In this document: positions 24,391-34,519 of the stretch, piece after piece | How positions within the stretch are numbered: position 1 is the first letter of the stretch | How the letters are laid out: each line of letters starts with the position of its first letter | NCBI GenBank assembly: GCA_025716855.1 | Contig: JAIXMQ010000130.1 | Location: 1 to 39,543, forward strand | DNA from: Pilaira anomala | Lineage: Eukaryota; Mucoromycota; Mucoromycetes; Mucorales; Mucoraceae | Direction: 5' to 3' | Length of the DNA: 39,543 nucleotides | Position numbers and translations under genes: made by a program | Notes under the pieces: model-generated | Databases searched by the model: none | The model's input: only the letters and a program-made list of their open reading frames with translations | Told to the model about the DNA's origin: nothing

Positions 24391-25239
24391 TCACGTGGAG
24401 AAATCGACAGGGTCGAAACGACAACAATCTTGTCGATTTTTCCACGTGATGTTACCGGACAGTAGAGATTTATGAGACATTTACCTCACTTGGGGAAATC
24501 GACAGGGTCGAAACGACAACAATCTTGTCGATTTTTCCACGTGAAAAAATCGACAGGGTCGAAACGGCAACAATCTTGTCGATTTTTCCACGTGAACAAA
24601 TCGACAGGGTCGAAACGACAACAATCCTGTCGATTTTTCCACGTGATGTTACCGGACAGTAGAGATTTATGAGACATTTACCTCACTTGGGGAAATCGAC
24701 AGGGTCGAAACGACAACAATCTTGTCGATTTTTCCACGTGAAAAAATCGACAGGGTCGAAACGGCAACAATCTTGTCGATTTTTCCACGTGAACAAATCG
24801 ACAGGGTCGAAACGACAACAATCTTGTCGATTTTTCCACGTGAACAAATCGACAGGGTCGAAACGACAACAATCCTGTCGATTTTTCCACGTGATGTTAC
24901 CGGACAGTAGAGATTTATGAGACATTTACCTCACTTGGGGAAATCGACAGGGTCGAAACGACAACAATCTTGTCGATTTTTCCACGTGAAAAAATCGACA
25001 GGGTCGAAACGGCAACAATCTTGTCGATTTTTCCACGTGAAAAAATCGACAGGGTCGAAACGGCAACAATCTTGTCGATTTTTCCACGTGAAAAAATCGA
25101 CAGGGTCGAAACGACAACAATCTTGTCGATTTGTTCACGTGGAAAAATCGACAGGGTCGAAACGGCAACAATCTTGTCGATTTCTCCACGTGATGTTACC
25201 GGACAGTAAATATTTATGAGACATTTACCTCACGTGGAA
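24391..25239. repeat. Hierarchical tandem array of 51-bp nested-palindrome units
   Basis: Thirteen units with a 51-bp period, each starting aaatcgacagggtcgaaacg, are grouped 1, 3, 4 and 5. Unit starts are 24401; 24496, 24547, 24598; 24693 to 24846; and 24941 to 25145. The groups are separated by a 47-bp spacer (24449-24495, 24646-24692, 24894-24940 and a variant at 25193-25239) that begins atgttaccggacagtagaga. Each unit is an imperfect palindrome. The outer arms, cacgtgaaaaaatcgaca and tgtcgatttttccacgtg, match at 17 of 18 positions. The core contains a small GTCG-AAA-CGAC hairpin, which is mismatched in the cggc variants. CACGTG therefore recurs at nearly every unit boundary. Because 51 is divisible by 3, several frames on both strands stay open; those ORFs are artefacts. 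The array is not a CRISPR, since there are no variable spacers. Confidence 0.97.
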
Positions 25240-25275
25240 AAAAAAAGTCTCCTACAATTTGACGATTTTTGTTTT

Positions 25276-25388
25276 AAGGGGTGACCAATTGGTTTTTGGA
25301 AAAGCGGCCAATTGGTATTCAGAAAAGTGATCAATTGGTTCTCATAAAGGTGAACAAATTTTTCGGTAAAGGTGAACAAAATTGACAC
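25276..25388. repeat. Degenerate 22-23-bp minisatellite with CAATTGG cores
   Basis: About five diverged copies follow each other: gtgaccaattggtttttgg, gcggccaattggtattcag, gtgatcaattggttctcat, ggtgaacaaatttttcgg and ggtgaacaaaattgacact. The first three keep a CCAATTGG-like palindrome. It begins 37 bp beyond the last spacer of the 51-bp array and may belong to the same repeat-rich element. Confidence 0.75.
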
Positions 25389-26097
25389 TGGAGGCATTGT
25401 AGATACTAAAAAAGAAACTAATAAAGAAGCCGTCATTCTTAACGAATTTGTCGATAATGTTTTAGTTTAAATACACTTTCAATAACTTATATGTAAACAA
25501 TATTTGAAAGAGAAAAAAAAAAGTTTTTATAATTTACAAAAACATATATATTCTATACGTTGTTGTAAGAAGTTATTATAGTGACTAATAAATCGAGTTA
25601 CACCTTCAAAAAAAAAAAAAAAAAAAAAAAGACTTCTGATGACAATTCGTGTAGTACAAATGTACTTGCGGCGAACAATTTTTTGTGGCTGGTTCGGAAA
25701 AGCGGACGCCAAGAAACTATTCATAGACCAGCCACAAGCGAAACACAAATACATCATCCCTCACTGAGTAACAACTTTTTTTCTTTTGAAAAGAAATCTG
25801 TCCAAAGAATTTAAACCGATATATCAAGTTGAGAATAATTTAAAAAAAGAATCTCGGGAGCGAAAGTTCTCTGTTTATTTGAGAGTCATGAGACCTTGTT
25901 AAAATGAGGCTGTTGAGGATTGACAAACAAACTCTGTTTCATTACAAGCAAAGCAGTATATTTTTTTTTTTTGTAAATAAGAATTATACAAAATTAGCAG
26001 TCATTACTGATTATTTTTCTGGTTAATATGTCCTTTTTAATCTTTTTTTTTTTTTATCCTTTTTTTTTTTAACTTTGATCTTATTTTATTTTCTTTT
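25389..26097. other. Intergenic region upstream of the TMEM184-like gene
   Basis: No gene is recognised. There is an A23-type run at 25609-25630 and a perfect 11-bp inverted repeat (TTGTGGCTGGT at 25683-25693, ACCAGCCACAA at 25727-25737) around a 33-nt loop. T runs at 26042-26055 and 26061-26070 precede the ATG at 26098 and are probably 5' UTR or promoter. Confidence 0.5.
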
Positions 26098-26736
26098 ATG
26101 GATTCCGAAGAACCAGAGATAACATGTCCCACAACGCCTGGATTATCTACAGGAGGATTGTAAGTTCATATCTAAAAAAAAAAAAAAAAAAAAAACCATC
26201 TATAGTTTGTTACTGAATTATTATTATTTATATAAAGCAAACCAGGTTTAGATTGGTCTTCTGTTAGAGCAGAACCTACACATAACTGGCATGTCATCGG
26301 CTGGTTAGTTTGTTTGGTCATGATTTTTATCACTTGGGTAGTTACTTTTATTGTAGTAGTAAAACATTTAAGAAATTATTAGTAAGTTTTTATTTAACCA
26401 TTCTTACTATTATAACTTGTATATGAATTTATTTATATTTGTATATTTTTAGTGAACCTCAAATACAACGTCATAAATTACGAGTATTACTATTTCCTCC
26501 TGTGTACGCAACATTAGCATGGTTTGCCTATTTAAGGTTTGACTATTCTACAACCATCATGTTTTTTGCTGTTGTATTTGAAGCCTTTGCCGTATTTAAT
26601 TTATTTACTACATTACAAGCCTATCTTAAACCTTTTCGAGAGGAAGCTGGTGACCTAAAAGAACCGATCGATACAAAAATTATGTTTTTATTCAATTGTC
26701 ACTTGTAAGTCAATTTAGAAAGTAGATTGAATATAT

Positions 26737-26780
<44 letters not shown>

Positions 26781-27630
26781 AGGCCTTCCAAATGGGGTAT
26801 GCACTATCGTATTATTACAGATATACTTGTTTTTCAGTATCCTATTTGGTAACGTATGACAAATAATTGTAAAAGGTTACCAATGACTTAATGAAAAAAA
26901 TGCACCCTTTTTTTTTTTAAATAACATTAGGACCCTTCTTGATGCTATTATGTCAATTTTTGCCGAATTAAAAGGACGTTATTGTGAAGGAGTCTATAGT
27001 TTCAAAGGAGCCTATGTGTATCTTACGATTATTAACTTTACATCGCTTTCAATTATTCTTACTGCTTTATTTACTTATTTGGATGTATTTCATCGTGAAT
27101 GGGTAAGAGGAAAAGTAAAAGCTCATGGTATGTTTTGGTGTGTTAAAGGTCCTATTATGGTAAATTTTTATTTTGGTGAAATTCTATTAAGTATCTTATC
27201 AACAGCCGGTGTTATCAAAGGAACGGATGGAACTCACGGAAGTATTCCATGGTCAGTGGAAGCAGTCAAGAATGGTATTTATATTATTATCATTTGTAGT
27301 GTAATGATGTTTGATAGTTTCTTGATGTATCGTTTCTTTGGCCCCGGAGATAATATAAAAAATGCTTTAGACTCAGGTCAAACCACGCAAAAAATGTCAC
27401 CTTGGCGTGCATTCGTTGATGGTTATTTAGCTTATATACCAGAATTTATACATAGCTTCTTATGTTGTGGATTTGATTCTTATAAATTAATGAAGAAACG
27501 AAGAGCATTAAGAAAAAAGAAGAAGCAACAACAAGAGGAATTAAATAACAATAAGCCGACAGATCGATTACTTTATGAGAATACAACTTATCAAATGAAT
27601 GAACTTGATCATCAACGTATACCTGTCTAA
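26098..27630 (+). CDS. TMEM184 / organic solute transporter alpha family membrane protein
   Basis: Five exons, 26098-26159, 26238-26381, 26453-26704, 26783-26848 and 26931-27630, give 407 aa. The protein has about seven hydrophobic segments, including GWLVCLVMIFITWVVTFIVV, VLLFPPVYATLAWFAYL, TIMFFAVVFEAFAVFNLFTT, VYLTIINFTSLSIILTALFT, FYFGEILLSILSTAGVIK and IYIIIICSVMMFDSFLMYRF. The strings HKLRVLLFPPVYA and KWGMHYRIITDILVFQYPIW, followed by KGRYCEGVYSFKGAYVYL, are the hallmark order of the Solute_trans_a/TMEM184 (DUF300) family. Members sit in plasma, vacuolar or endosomal membranes; their transport role in fungi is not settled. The cytosolic tail is very basic (KKRRALRKKKKQQQ), then polar. 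Intron 3 contains an (ATT)n microsatellite (about 26739-26775). Confidence 0.92.
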
Positions 27631-28072
27631 CTATAGGTTACATATTTATTTATAAAAAAGAGTCATAAAAATAAAAAATGTATAATAGTAATATATAATA
27701 ATGATGTGGCGCTTCTTTTTTTTCTTTTTTTCTTTCTTTCCTATATTAGATATGTATATATAAGGAGAGTTGTGATTCTCCTTTTTATTTAAAATAATTT
27801 TGTACATAGGGGAGGGGGGGGGGGGAGGGAAGAAATCCCTCAGTTAAAGCAAAGTTGTGGTGAAAAAAGTTAGGTGCTACTGAAATTAGGTAAATTTGAC
27901 AACAATTTCATGAAAAAAAAAACCGAGGAGAAGGTTTTTTTGTTAACTTATCCTGCATCGGGTAATGAGTGGGTTTAGGAGATTTTTTTTTTATTTTTAT
28001 AATGATATAAAAAGACAATGAATAAAGTAGATTTTTATTATTATTATTCGTTTTTTTTTTTTTTAAATAAAA
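27631..28072. other. Intergenic region with a G-rich tract
   Basis: This is the 3' flank of the TMEM184-like gene and the 5' side of the small secreted ORF. It has a G-rich string around 27809-27831 (gggagggggggggggaggga), which is uncommon in this DNA. A T run at 28050-28064 lies immediately before the ATG at 28073. Nothing else is recognised. Confidence 0.45.
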
Positions 28073-28255
28073 ATGCAGCCAGCGATAAGTTTTTTATCAA
28101 TGACAATGGTGATCATCTTCTTTGTATCTAATTCTATGGCTTTACCTGCAAATAATGGTATCGTTTCTATGCCAAATGGTATTAATGGTATGGGTAGACA
28201 ACATCAATCTGTAGGCACTGTACCCGTCAGTTATAGTAATTCACAAGAACCCTAA
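28073..28255 (+). CDS. Small secreted peptide candidate (60 aa)
   Basis: This is a single-exon ORF of 60 aa. The N-terminus MQPAISFLSMTMVIIFFVSN, then SMALPA, looks like a signal peptide with cleavage after Ala. The mature part of about 35 residues is Gly/Asn/Met/Ser-rich (NNGIVSMPNGINGMGRQHQS, VGTVPVSYSNSQEP) and lacks cysteines. The ATG is preceded by the T tract and AAATAAAA leader seen before other genes in this window, and a run of AATAAA strings follows the stop at about 28333-28350. It lies 150 bp upstream of the alpha/beta hydrolase on the same strand. I recognise no homologue. It may be a genuine short secreted product or a chance ORF; the signal peptide and leader favour the former. 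Confidence 0.5.
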   Translation: MQPAISFLSMTMVIIFFVSNSMALPANNGIVSMPNGINGMGRQHQSVGTVPVSYSNSQEP

Positions 28256-28404
28256 TTAAATCAACAAAATAGAACAAAGGGAATACAATACAATTCAATC
28301 GGAGAGGTAGTCATTTCTGATTACTACACAGAATAAAATAAATAAATAAATAAATTAAAAAATCGTAATATATTTGTTCTTCTTTCCATTCATTCCTAAT
28401 TGCA

Positions 28405-30016
28405 ATGAGCAGCATTAAGAGTAATAGTAGTTATACTAAACATAATCAAAATATTGACAACATTAAAGTTATTCATCATCCAAATACGGTTCCAATTCAA
28501 CTTTCAAATAATACATCGATCCCTTTTCATGAATTTATCGCAAAAGCTTGTCCATCATTATTTGGGCCAAAAGCACAGTTTAGACCTACACCTTATTTAA
28601 GATCTGGACACTTACAAACTATGTATGCATCAATTTATGATGGATCATCTACTAGAAATGATATAACATATCAAAGACAAATACTTGAATTTGTTAATGG
28701 TGGCATTGCTTCATTAGATTGGGCAGTTCCTTTAACCCCTTTAGAAGAAAATACACCTACTGTAGTTATTTTACATGGATTAACAGGTGGTAGCCATGAG
28801 AGCTATATTCGAGGATTACTTCAAATTGTAAGTGTGTACATATGTAGTAGATCAAAATAAATAGATTATATATATTTACATTTTTATATAATTAGATTGC
28901 AAGACCACCAATTAATTATAGAGCAGTTGTATACAATGCTAGAGGATGTGGATTCACTAATGTAAATACCCCTCAATTATTTAATGCATCTATTACAGAC
29001 GATTTTAGAGAAGCACTTCTTCATATTCAAAAGAAAGTGGGTAAAAGTACACCTTTAATTGGTCTTGGTTTTTCATTAGGATCCAATATTTTAGTCAAGG
29101 TACATATATAATTTATTGTAATATTCTTATATAGTATAATTAATTATTATATAACAGTATCTTGGCGAAGAAAAAGAGAAAACACCATTAATTGCTGGAA
29201 TCTCTGTTTCAAATCCATTTGATTTATTAAAGTAAGGTTTTATTATAAATAGATATATATATATATATATAAAAAAGCTTATTAATGTTGTACAAAACTG
29301 TTTCTAGTTCCGGTATTTTGTTGGATCAGGGTTTCTTTACCAGAAACGTGTATTCTCACGCTATGACAGAAAATTTAAAAAGAATCTTTTTAAGGTACAT
29401 ATAAATATATAACTACACATAGATATTTATCAATTATATTAACACATATATTAGAAATAAAGATGTTATGTTGACTCATGGTGAAATTAAATTAGAAGAA
29501 GTTATGGCTGCTAAAACAATTCGTGAATATGATGATGCTTGTACCAAGAAAATGTCAAATTATACCACTGTAAATAATTATTATAGAGATGCTAGTTGTG
29601 CAAGAGTAATTGAACATGTTCGAATTCCATTATTATGTATCAATGCGTTAGATGATCCAATCTCTACTGCATATACCATACCTATAGATGAAATTAAAGT
29701 AAACCCATATATCATTTTAATTGGTACTAAATATGGAGGTCATTTAGGCTGGTTTGAACATTCATTTAGACCTTCTCGTTGGGTAGATACACCTATTACT
29801 GAATTTATGATTGCAATGTTTCAGGTATACTATATTATAGATCTATAATGTATTAATTTTTATATAGCTTCAATTAAACCTTCACTTCTTTATAATTAGA
29901 CTAAACATAAAGAAGGTCGATTAGAGAAAGAAGTTGCTCGCTGTAGTGCGAAATTAATTAGAAAGGTTCGATTTGCACCCTTAATAGCTTCTATTCCTCC
30001 CATGATGCCTGCTTGA
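28405..30016 (+). CDS. Alpha/beta hydrolase, YheT/ABHD1-3 (EHT1/EEB1-like) family
   Basis: Six exons, 28405-28827, 28896-29099, 29158-29231, 29308-29394, 29455-29824 and 29900-30016, give 424 aa. Family features are SGHLQTMYAS in the N-terminal region, then VVILHGLTGGSHESYIRG (oxyanion/HG motif), VVYNARGCGFTNVNTPQLF and the nucleophile elbow GFSLGSN with Ser about 201. The acid is in NALDDP (Asp329 or 330) and the catalytic His in YGGHLGWFE (His359). The triad is therefore complete. Relatives include yeast EEB1/EHT1/YMR210W (medium-chain ester synthesis, monoacylglycerol lipase) and animal ABHD1/2/3. There is no signal peptide; lipid-droplet or ER-associated esterase or acyltransferase activity is likely. 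Which acyl substrate it uses cannot be told. It converges with MCM7, with about 260 bp between stop codons. Confidence 0.93.
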
Positions 30017-30031
30017 ATTTTGCTAACGATT

Positions 30032-30032
<1 letters not shown>

Positions 30033-30069
<37 letters not shown>
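30033..30069. repeat. (CT)n microsatellite in the hydrolase 3' flank
   Basis: A TC/CT dinucleotide run of about 37 nt begins 17 nt past the alpha/beta hydrolase stop codon, probably within its 3' UTR. ORFs through it encode only Ser-Leu or Arg-Glu repeats and are not genes. Confidence 0.9.
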
Positions 30070-30074
<5 letters not shown>

Positions 30075-30278
30075 CAGCCATTATCTTTTCCCAAATTTTT
30101 ATCAAGAGTAGAAACATTTTCCGTACAATATTTTGTAGCTTTATTTTTATTATTATTATTATCTTGGTTTTTTATTCAAAAGAATTAAATTCAACTTTTA
30201 AATATGTATATATATATTTTTTATTTTTATTTTTGTAAAGTAAGGTGTCAAAGAAATAGATATCAATACTATTTTTTT

Positions 30279-32837
30279 TTAATGAATTACAGTAAGACGG
30301 ATATTATCAGATTGCCAGATATCAAGTCCACTATATTCACGAATAGCTTCGTCTAATTGAGTTTCAGTATATCCTCTAGAAGATATACGTTGTCTAATAG
30401 TAGATAACGCTAAACTGTTTCCAAATTCATAAGTTAATTCCTTAACAATATTGAAAATACCAGACATGGGTGATTTGTCTTGACGTCCATCACGTCTATT
30501 ATCATCATCGTTCAACGATGACTTGGATATATCAATTAAACGTAATGCTTCATCTACATCCATAGGTTCAACAATATCTGATAAACGAATACGAGCTAAT
30601 GCTTGTGCCATACGAATAATACCTAATAATGTACGTGCTGAGGCATAAGTGAATTGTCTTTGACGGTCTTCATCAAGTTTGTATTGACGTCTTAAACCAA
30701 CATAAGCGCTAGTAACATATTCTGATACATCTCTAGTAAGTACAGGACGCTTAGTTCTAGCATGAGCAACATAATGTCTATAGATATAAATTGTGTTTTT
30801 TTTTAGCATTGTATGACTAATTAGTATCGAATGAATCAAATAAATTACCTAATCATATTAGGTTCTAATGCATCGAAATCCATCTTGGGAGGCTTGTTAT
30901 GTGTATGGACATAAGTAACATGCTCAGCCAAAAGACGATCCATATCATCAGATGGTTTATCAAGCATTAAATAAAGAATATCGAAACGAGAAAGCAAGGC
31001 AGCAGGTAAGTTGATATTTTGTGTAGGAGAAATACGGGTATTATAACGACCATAAAGAGGATTAGCAGCAGCTAAAATAGACGCACGAGCATTTAATGTT
31101 GTATTAATACCTGCCTTGGAAATACTAATTGTTTGTTGTTCCATAACTTCATGAATAGCTGTTCTATCTGAATCATCCATTTTATCAAACTCATCAATAC
31201 AACAAATACCATTATCGGCCAATACTAAAGCACCACCTTCAAGTACCATCTCATCAGTCACTGGTTCTCTCATAACAGCAGCTGTAAGACCAACACCAGA
31301 AGAACCTCTACCAGTTGTATAAACACCACGAGGTGCTACCTTGGCTACAAACTTTAATAATTGAGATTTGGCAACACCTGGATCACCCATCAAACAAACA
31401 TTAATGTCTCCACGAATCTTCATACCATCACCTACAGTTTTACTAACGCCACCTACAAGTAAAAGTAATAAGACTTTTTTGACATCATCATGACCGTAAA
31501 TTTCAGGAGCAATACTACGGGATAAACGACTATAAATATTAGGATCGGCCTTTAATTGTTCAAGCATGACTTCATCTTGTTCGGTCATTTCGATCTCATC
31601 GTATTGTTTCTTAAGACGATGAATATATTGAACATCTAAATAAGTATCTGTCAAAAGACCAGCACGCATTGCTCTAAATCCAGTATAAGGCATAGGTAAA
31701 AAGATACCAGTAACGTTAGCGACATCACCTGGTGTTAATTGACGACAAGCAGCACCATATGAATGAAGTGTCATAGTACGAGGAATATGACCAACAGGTA
31801 CTTGATCTGTTAATTCTTGTAATTTTACTTCTTGGAAAGCAGAGAACTTGGAAGCTCTTGTTTGCATAAATAATTTACCGCGAATACCGTTACGTTTACA
31901 CTCTTGTGAAATACATTCGGTTAAAGGCGTGAATTGTCTTTGTTTAATTTCTTGGAAGATTTCATAACCACAAGAATCACAACTATATGTATTCACTTGA
32001 AGGAAAGGTTTCACGTCAGAAACACGGGTAATAATACCACGGATTGTGACAAGACGACCTAATTGTGCACCGTTTACTTGACGTACTGCATATGCCTTAT
32101 CGTCGTTCAATGGTTTGAAGAATACCTCACTGTAATAATAAAAAAAAAGTTAGCTCTGATACATCTATGTATTTGTTATCTATATGTTTAAATATTTACT
32201 ATCGACGTGTTAAGGAAGGAGGGAAACTTTCGTCAGATTCAGATGTTCTATTTGTATCACGAATACTTCTTTGGCGAATAATAACATCAAGTACACTATC
32301 TTTATAACTTAAATCTGGGTTGGTGGGTGTCTTCTCTGCACAAAGTTCGTCAATGGCAGTAGAGAAAAAATCAATATAATGTTTGGTGTTTCTAATAATG
32401 TGAGCGACAGTACGGTTTTTGGAATCTTCGAACTGGTTTTCGTTAAAAAAAAAAAAAAATTAGCAAAATAAAGGAGGGGGAGAACACGCGTAAAACAAGG
32501 TAATATCTATTTTACCTCTGCGAGATCATTCAAATCAATGGTGACTACAGATAATTCTCTATCGACAATGCTTTGCTGTAAAGACTTTAGATTAACTTAA
32601 TAAAAGGTAACAGGCATATAAATTACCATCATAACATCATATTTAGCAATGGATTCTTCTTCACCCATGGAACTGCCAGTGGTCTTAAACTCTTGTAAAA
32701 ATCGTTTAATGCTAACTGAATAAGGAATAAAAATGAGCAATGAATTATAAGACAAGGTGAAATCAATTCATTGATTAATTTTTACCCTTGTCATCATCAT
32801 AATTGACGTTAATTTTCACTGGAATAAGTGCAGCCAT
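30279..32837 (-). CDS. MCM7: DNA replication licensing factor MCM7
   Basis: This is a subunit of the hexameric MCM2-7 replicative helicase. Six exons, 32837-32786, 32715-32627, 32575-32516, 32432-32200, 32129-30849 and 30777-30279, close in frame to 737 aa. The N-terminal domain carries the zinc-binding CDSCGYEIF and ECISQECKR cysteines. MCM7-specific strings follow: [60 protein letters not shown]. The AAA+ core has Walker A GDPGVAKS (about 393-400), Walker [10 protein letters not shown] (about 454-462) and the SRFD arginine finger (about 525-528). MCM7 identity rests on TRVSDVKP and [10 protein letters not shown], which separate it from MCM2-6. The C-terminal winged helix ends [15 protein letters not shown]. 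The promoter side carries two TCGCGA boxes (see that entry), consistent with G1/S control. Confidence 0.97.
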
Positions 32838-32930
32838 CTTTCTGAAGGAGGGGGTTTTTTTTTTCTTTTTTTGTAGAAAAAGAAAAAAAAGCTTTTTTAT
32901 TATTTTTAAATTTTTTAAAACACGTTAAAG

Positions 32931-32958
32931 TCGCGATTGGAACCTCCTGGTTTCGCGA
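32931..32958. promoter_or_regulatory. Paired TCGCGA (MBF/E2F-like) boxes upstream of MCM7
   Basis: Two TCGCGA palindromes at 32931-32936 and 32953-32958 are centred about 97 and 119 bp upstream of the MCM7 start codon. The second lies in TTTCGCGAA, which resembles the SCB/MCB/E2F family of G1/S sites. MCM genes are classic targets of MBF or E2F in fungi and animals. The factor is inferred; the boxes themselves are plainly present in an otherwise CpG-poor flank. Confidence 0.6.
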
Positions 32959-33889
32959 ATGGAACAAGAAAAAGCAGTCAAATCAACACTCGATTCAATG
33001 TGATGCTCAGTCAAGGATTTTACTCTTTGTTATTTTATCCAAAAGTAACATCAAGTTGGCTATCAATTTCTGTTTGGCACTTATTGTTGCGCCGATACCT
33101 TGATCCGAATCTTAAAACAGCTATTAGGAGAAACCCTTACAACGGCCTAGGTCTCCCTATATGGAAACATTAGCCAAGCTGTTGTTTTTATCTTAATTAA
33201 TGTAATGAGCCATTTGAGGTCATATACAATATAAAGTTAATTATATTTATATTTTTATCGCTTTATTTCTGTGATCATATTAGGGAGTACTGATATAATT
33301 ATCCAGTCAACTAAAGAACGTAGGTACTACTATACTCAAGAGCACAGACAATTGGGCATAACATGTAATCATAAACTTAAATGTGTATGTTAAAATCTTT
33401 CCTTTAATTGTACTTTGCTATTCAAAATATTTACTTTTTTGTAGTACAATTCAACCATATCATGAAAGTTTTTTTTTTTTTTTGGATGACTTGACTGAAT
33501 ACAACAATTATGTTTTAAGCGAAGTGGAATAAACTCACTCTTTGTTTAAGAGAAGAAAGGAATATTTGTTATCCGACATTTTCTTTGGGGTCAAAATAGA
33601 CGCGCAAGATGTTGTCGACGTGATAAACAGGCATTTTAATCAACGATAAATTCTATTTTAGTTAAATCATAAACGAATATAGTAAAGAAAAAGAAGAATA
33701 AAAAAAAAGTGTTTCATGTCAGCCTAAAAAAGATGAACAGCATTAATTCTCACACTTGTATGATTTAAAACAAATGTGCATACATAAATAAATAATCTTC
33801 AACGCAGAGAATTACTTATTACTATATTCAAAATCCTATTAACTATTAACATTCTCTAAAAGTTTGGAACCTGACGCAGGCAAATGCAA

Positions 33890-33892
<3 letters not shown>

Positions 33893-33929
<37 letters not shown>
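33893..33929. repeat. (ATT)n microsatellite
   Basis: About twelve ATT units run without interruption and are followed by a short (GTT) stretch. It is non-coding: the Ile-repeat frame through it is an artefact. Confidence 0.9.
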
Positions 33930-34001
33930 GTTGTTGTGGTATTATTATTCTTTTTTCAAAAGTTTTATTCTACATATTTCTATCATCACATGTTTTGTAA
34001 T

Positions 34002-34519
34002 CTAATCCAGTTTACTTGGGGACGATATAAGCAATTCGGGCCTAGTTAGCACATCGCGAAATGCGGACTTTGACAATAAAAGGGTGAGTGCCTGTTCCAG
34101 CAAGCACAGATCGATCGGTTTGCTCAAGCAATCATTCTATATTTTAAGGGGAATTAGCAACTATATGGTTGAAAAATATTAAATAGTTACTTTACCATGC
34201 CAATCTGTATGTAAGTATTTCTTGATTCTATTGAATCATTTGTGGTGACAGCTATAATTGGAATGGTTTGACCATTTTTACGTAAACATTTTGTTGTATC
34301 CATCCCATTTAACAATGGCATATCAATATCCAGTAAAATAATATCAAATTGAAAATGCTTCACTAATTCAAGTGCTTCAACGCCGTTACTTGCTTCTTTT
34401 ATTTCCAATCTTTTTTTATTTAATAATTTATATAAACTCTTTTTCATTATTAAAATATTAATAGGGTTATCGTCCACTATTAATATTGATAATTCTCGGC
34501 AATTATTTTGTACAGTCAT
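34002..34519 (-). CDS. Stand-alone two-component receiver (response regulator) domain
   Basis: Two exons (34519-34196 and 34136-34002, both phase 0, with a 59-nt intron) encode 152 aa that are little more than one CheY-like receiver. Key residues are present: the acidic pair Asp16-Asp17 (LIVDDNPIN), the phospho-acceptor Asp64 (IILLDIDMP), the switch Thr92 (IIAVTTND) and Lys114 in LSKPID after the splice. The second exon is needed to complete beta-5/alpha-5; without it the lysine would be missing. NDCLSKPID is typical of receivers of fungal hybrid histidine kinases. However, an independent start with a T-rich leader and no kinase sequence upstream makes this a single-domain receiver rather than the tail of a hybrid kinase. 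The last 25 residues after LLLSKSAF are not conserved-looking. It may act as a phosphate sink or a free regulator of a phosphorelay. Descent from a hybrid kinase by truncation is possible. Confidence 0.88.

Larger units (their letters stand above)
32838..34001. other. Intergenic region upstream of MCM7
   Basis: Apart from the TCGCGA pair at 32931-32958 and an (ATT)n microsatellite at 33893-33929, I see no feature. The frames 32937-33173 and 33864-34049 are not protein-like; the second is mostly the microsatellite. The region also forms the 3' flank of the receiver gene, whose stop codon is at 34002. Confidence 0.5.

Noticed and set aside
24472..25219. Several overlapping ORFs of 60-100 codons on both strands with a 17-residue repeat (KSTGSKRQQSCRFF-type)
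   Set aside because: They arise because the array period is 51 bp, a multiple of three. Multiple frames on both strands are open alike, with no signal peptide, splice sites or codon preference.
24391..25239. CRISPR-like look of regularly spaced palindromic repeats
   Set aside because: The host is a eukaryote, the repeats are directly tandem, the intervening sequence is part of the same unit rather than unique spacers, and no cas genes are present.
30279..32837. MCM5 or another MCM paralogue instead of MCM7
   Set aside because: [22 protein letters not shown] and [18 protein letters not shown] are MCM7-type signatures.
33864..34049. 61-codon Ile/Val-rich ORF
   Set aside because: Most of it is the (ATT)n/(GTT)n microsatellite.
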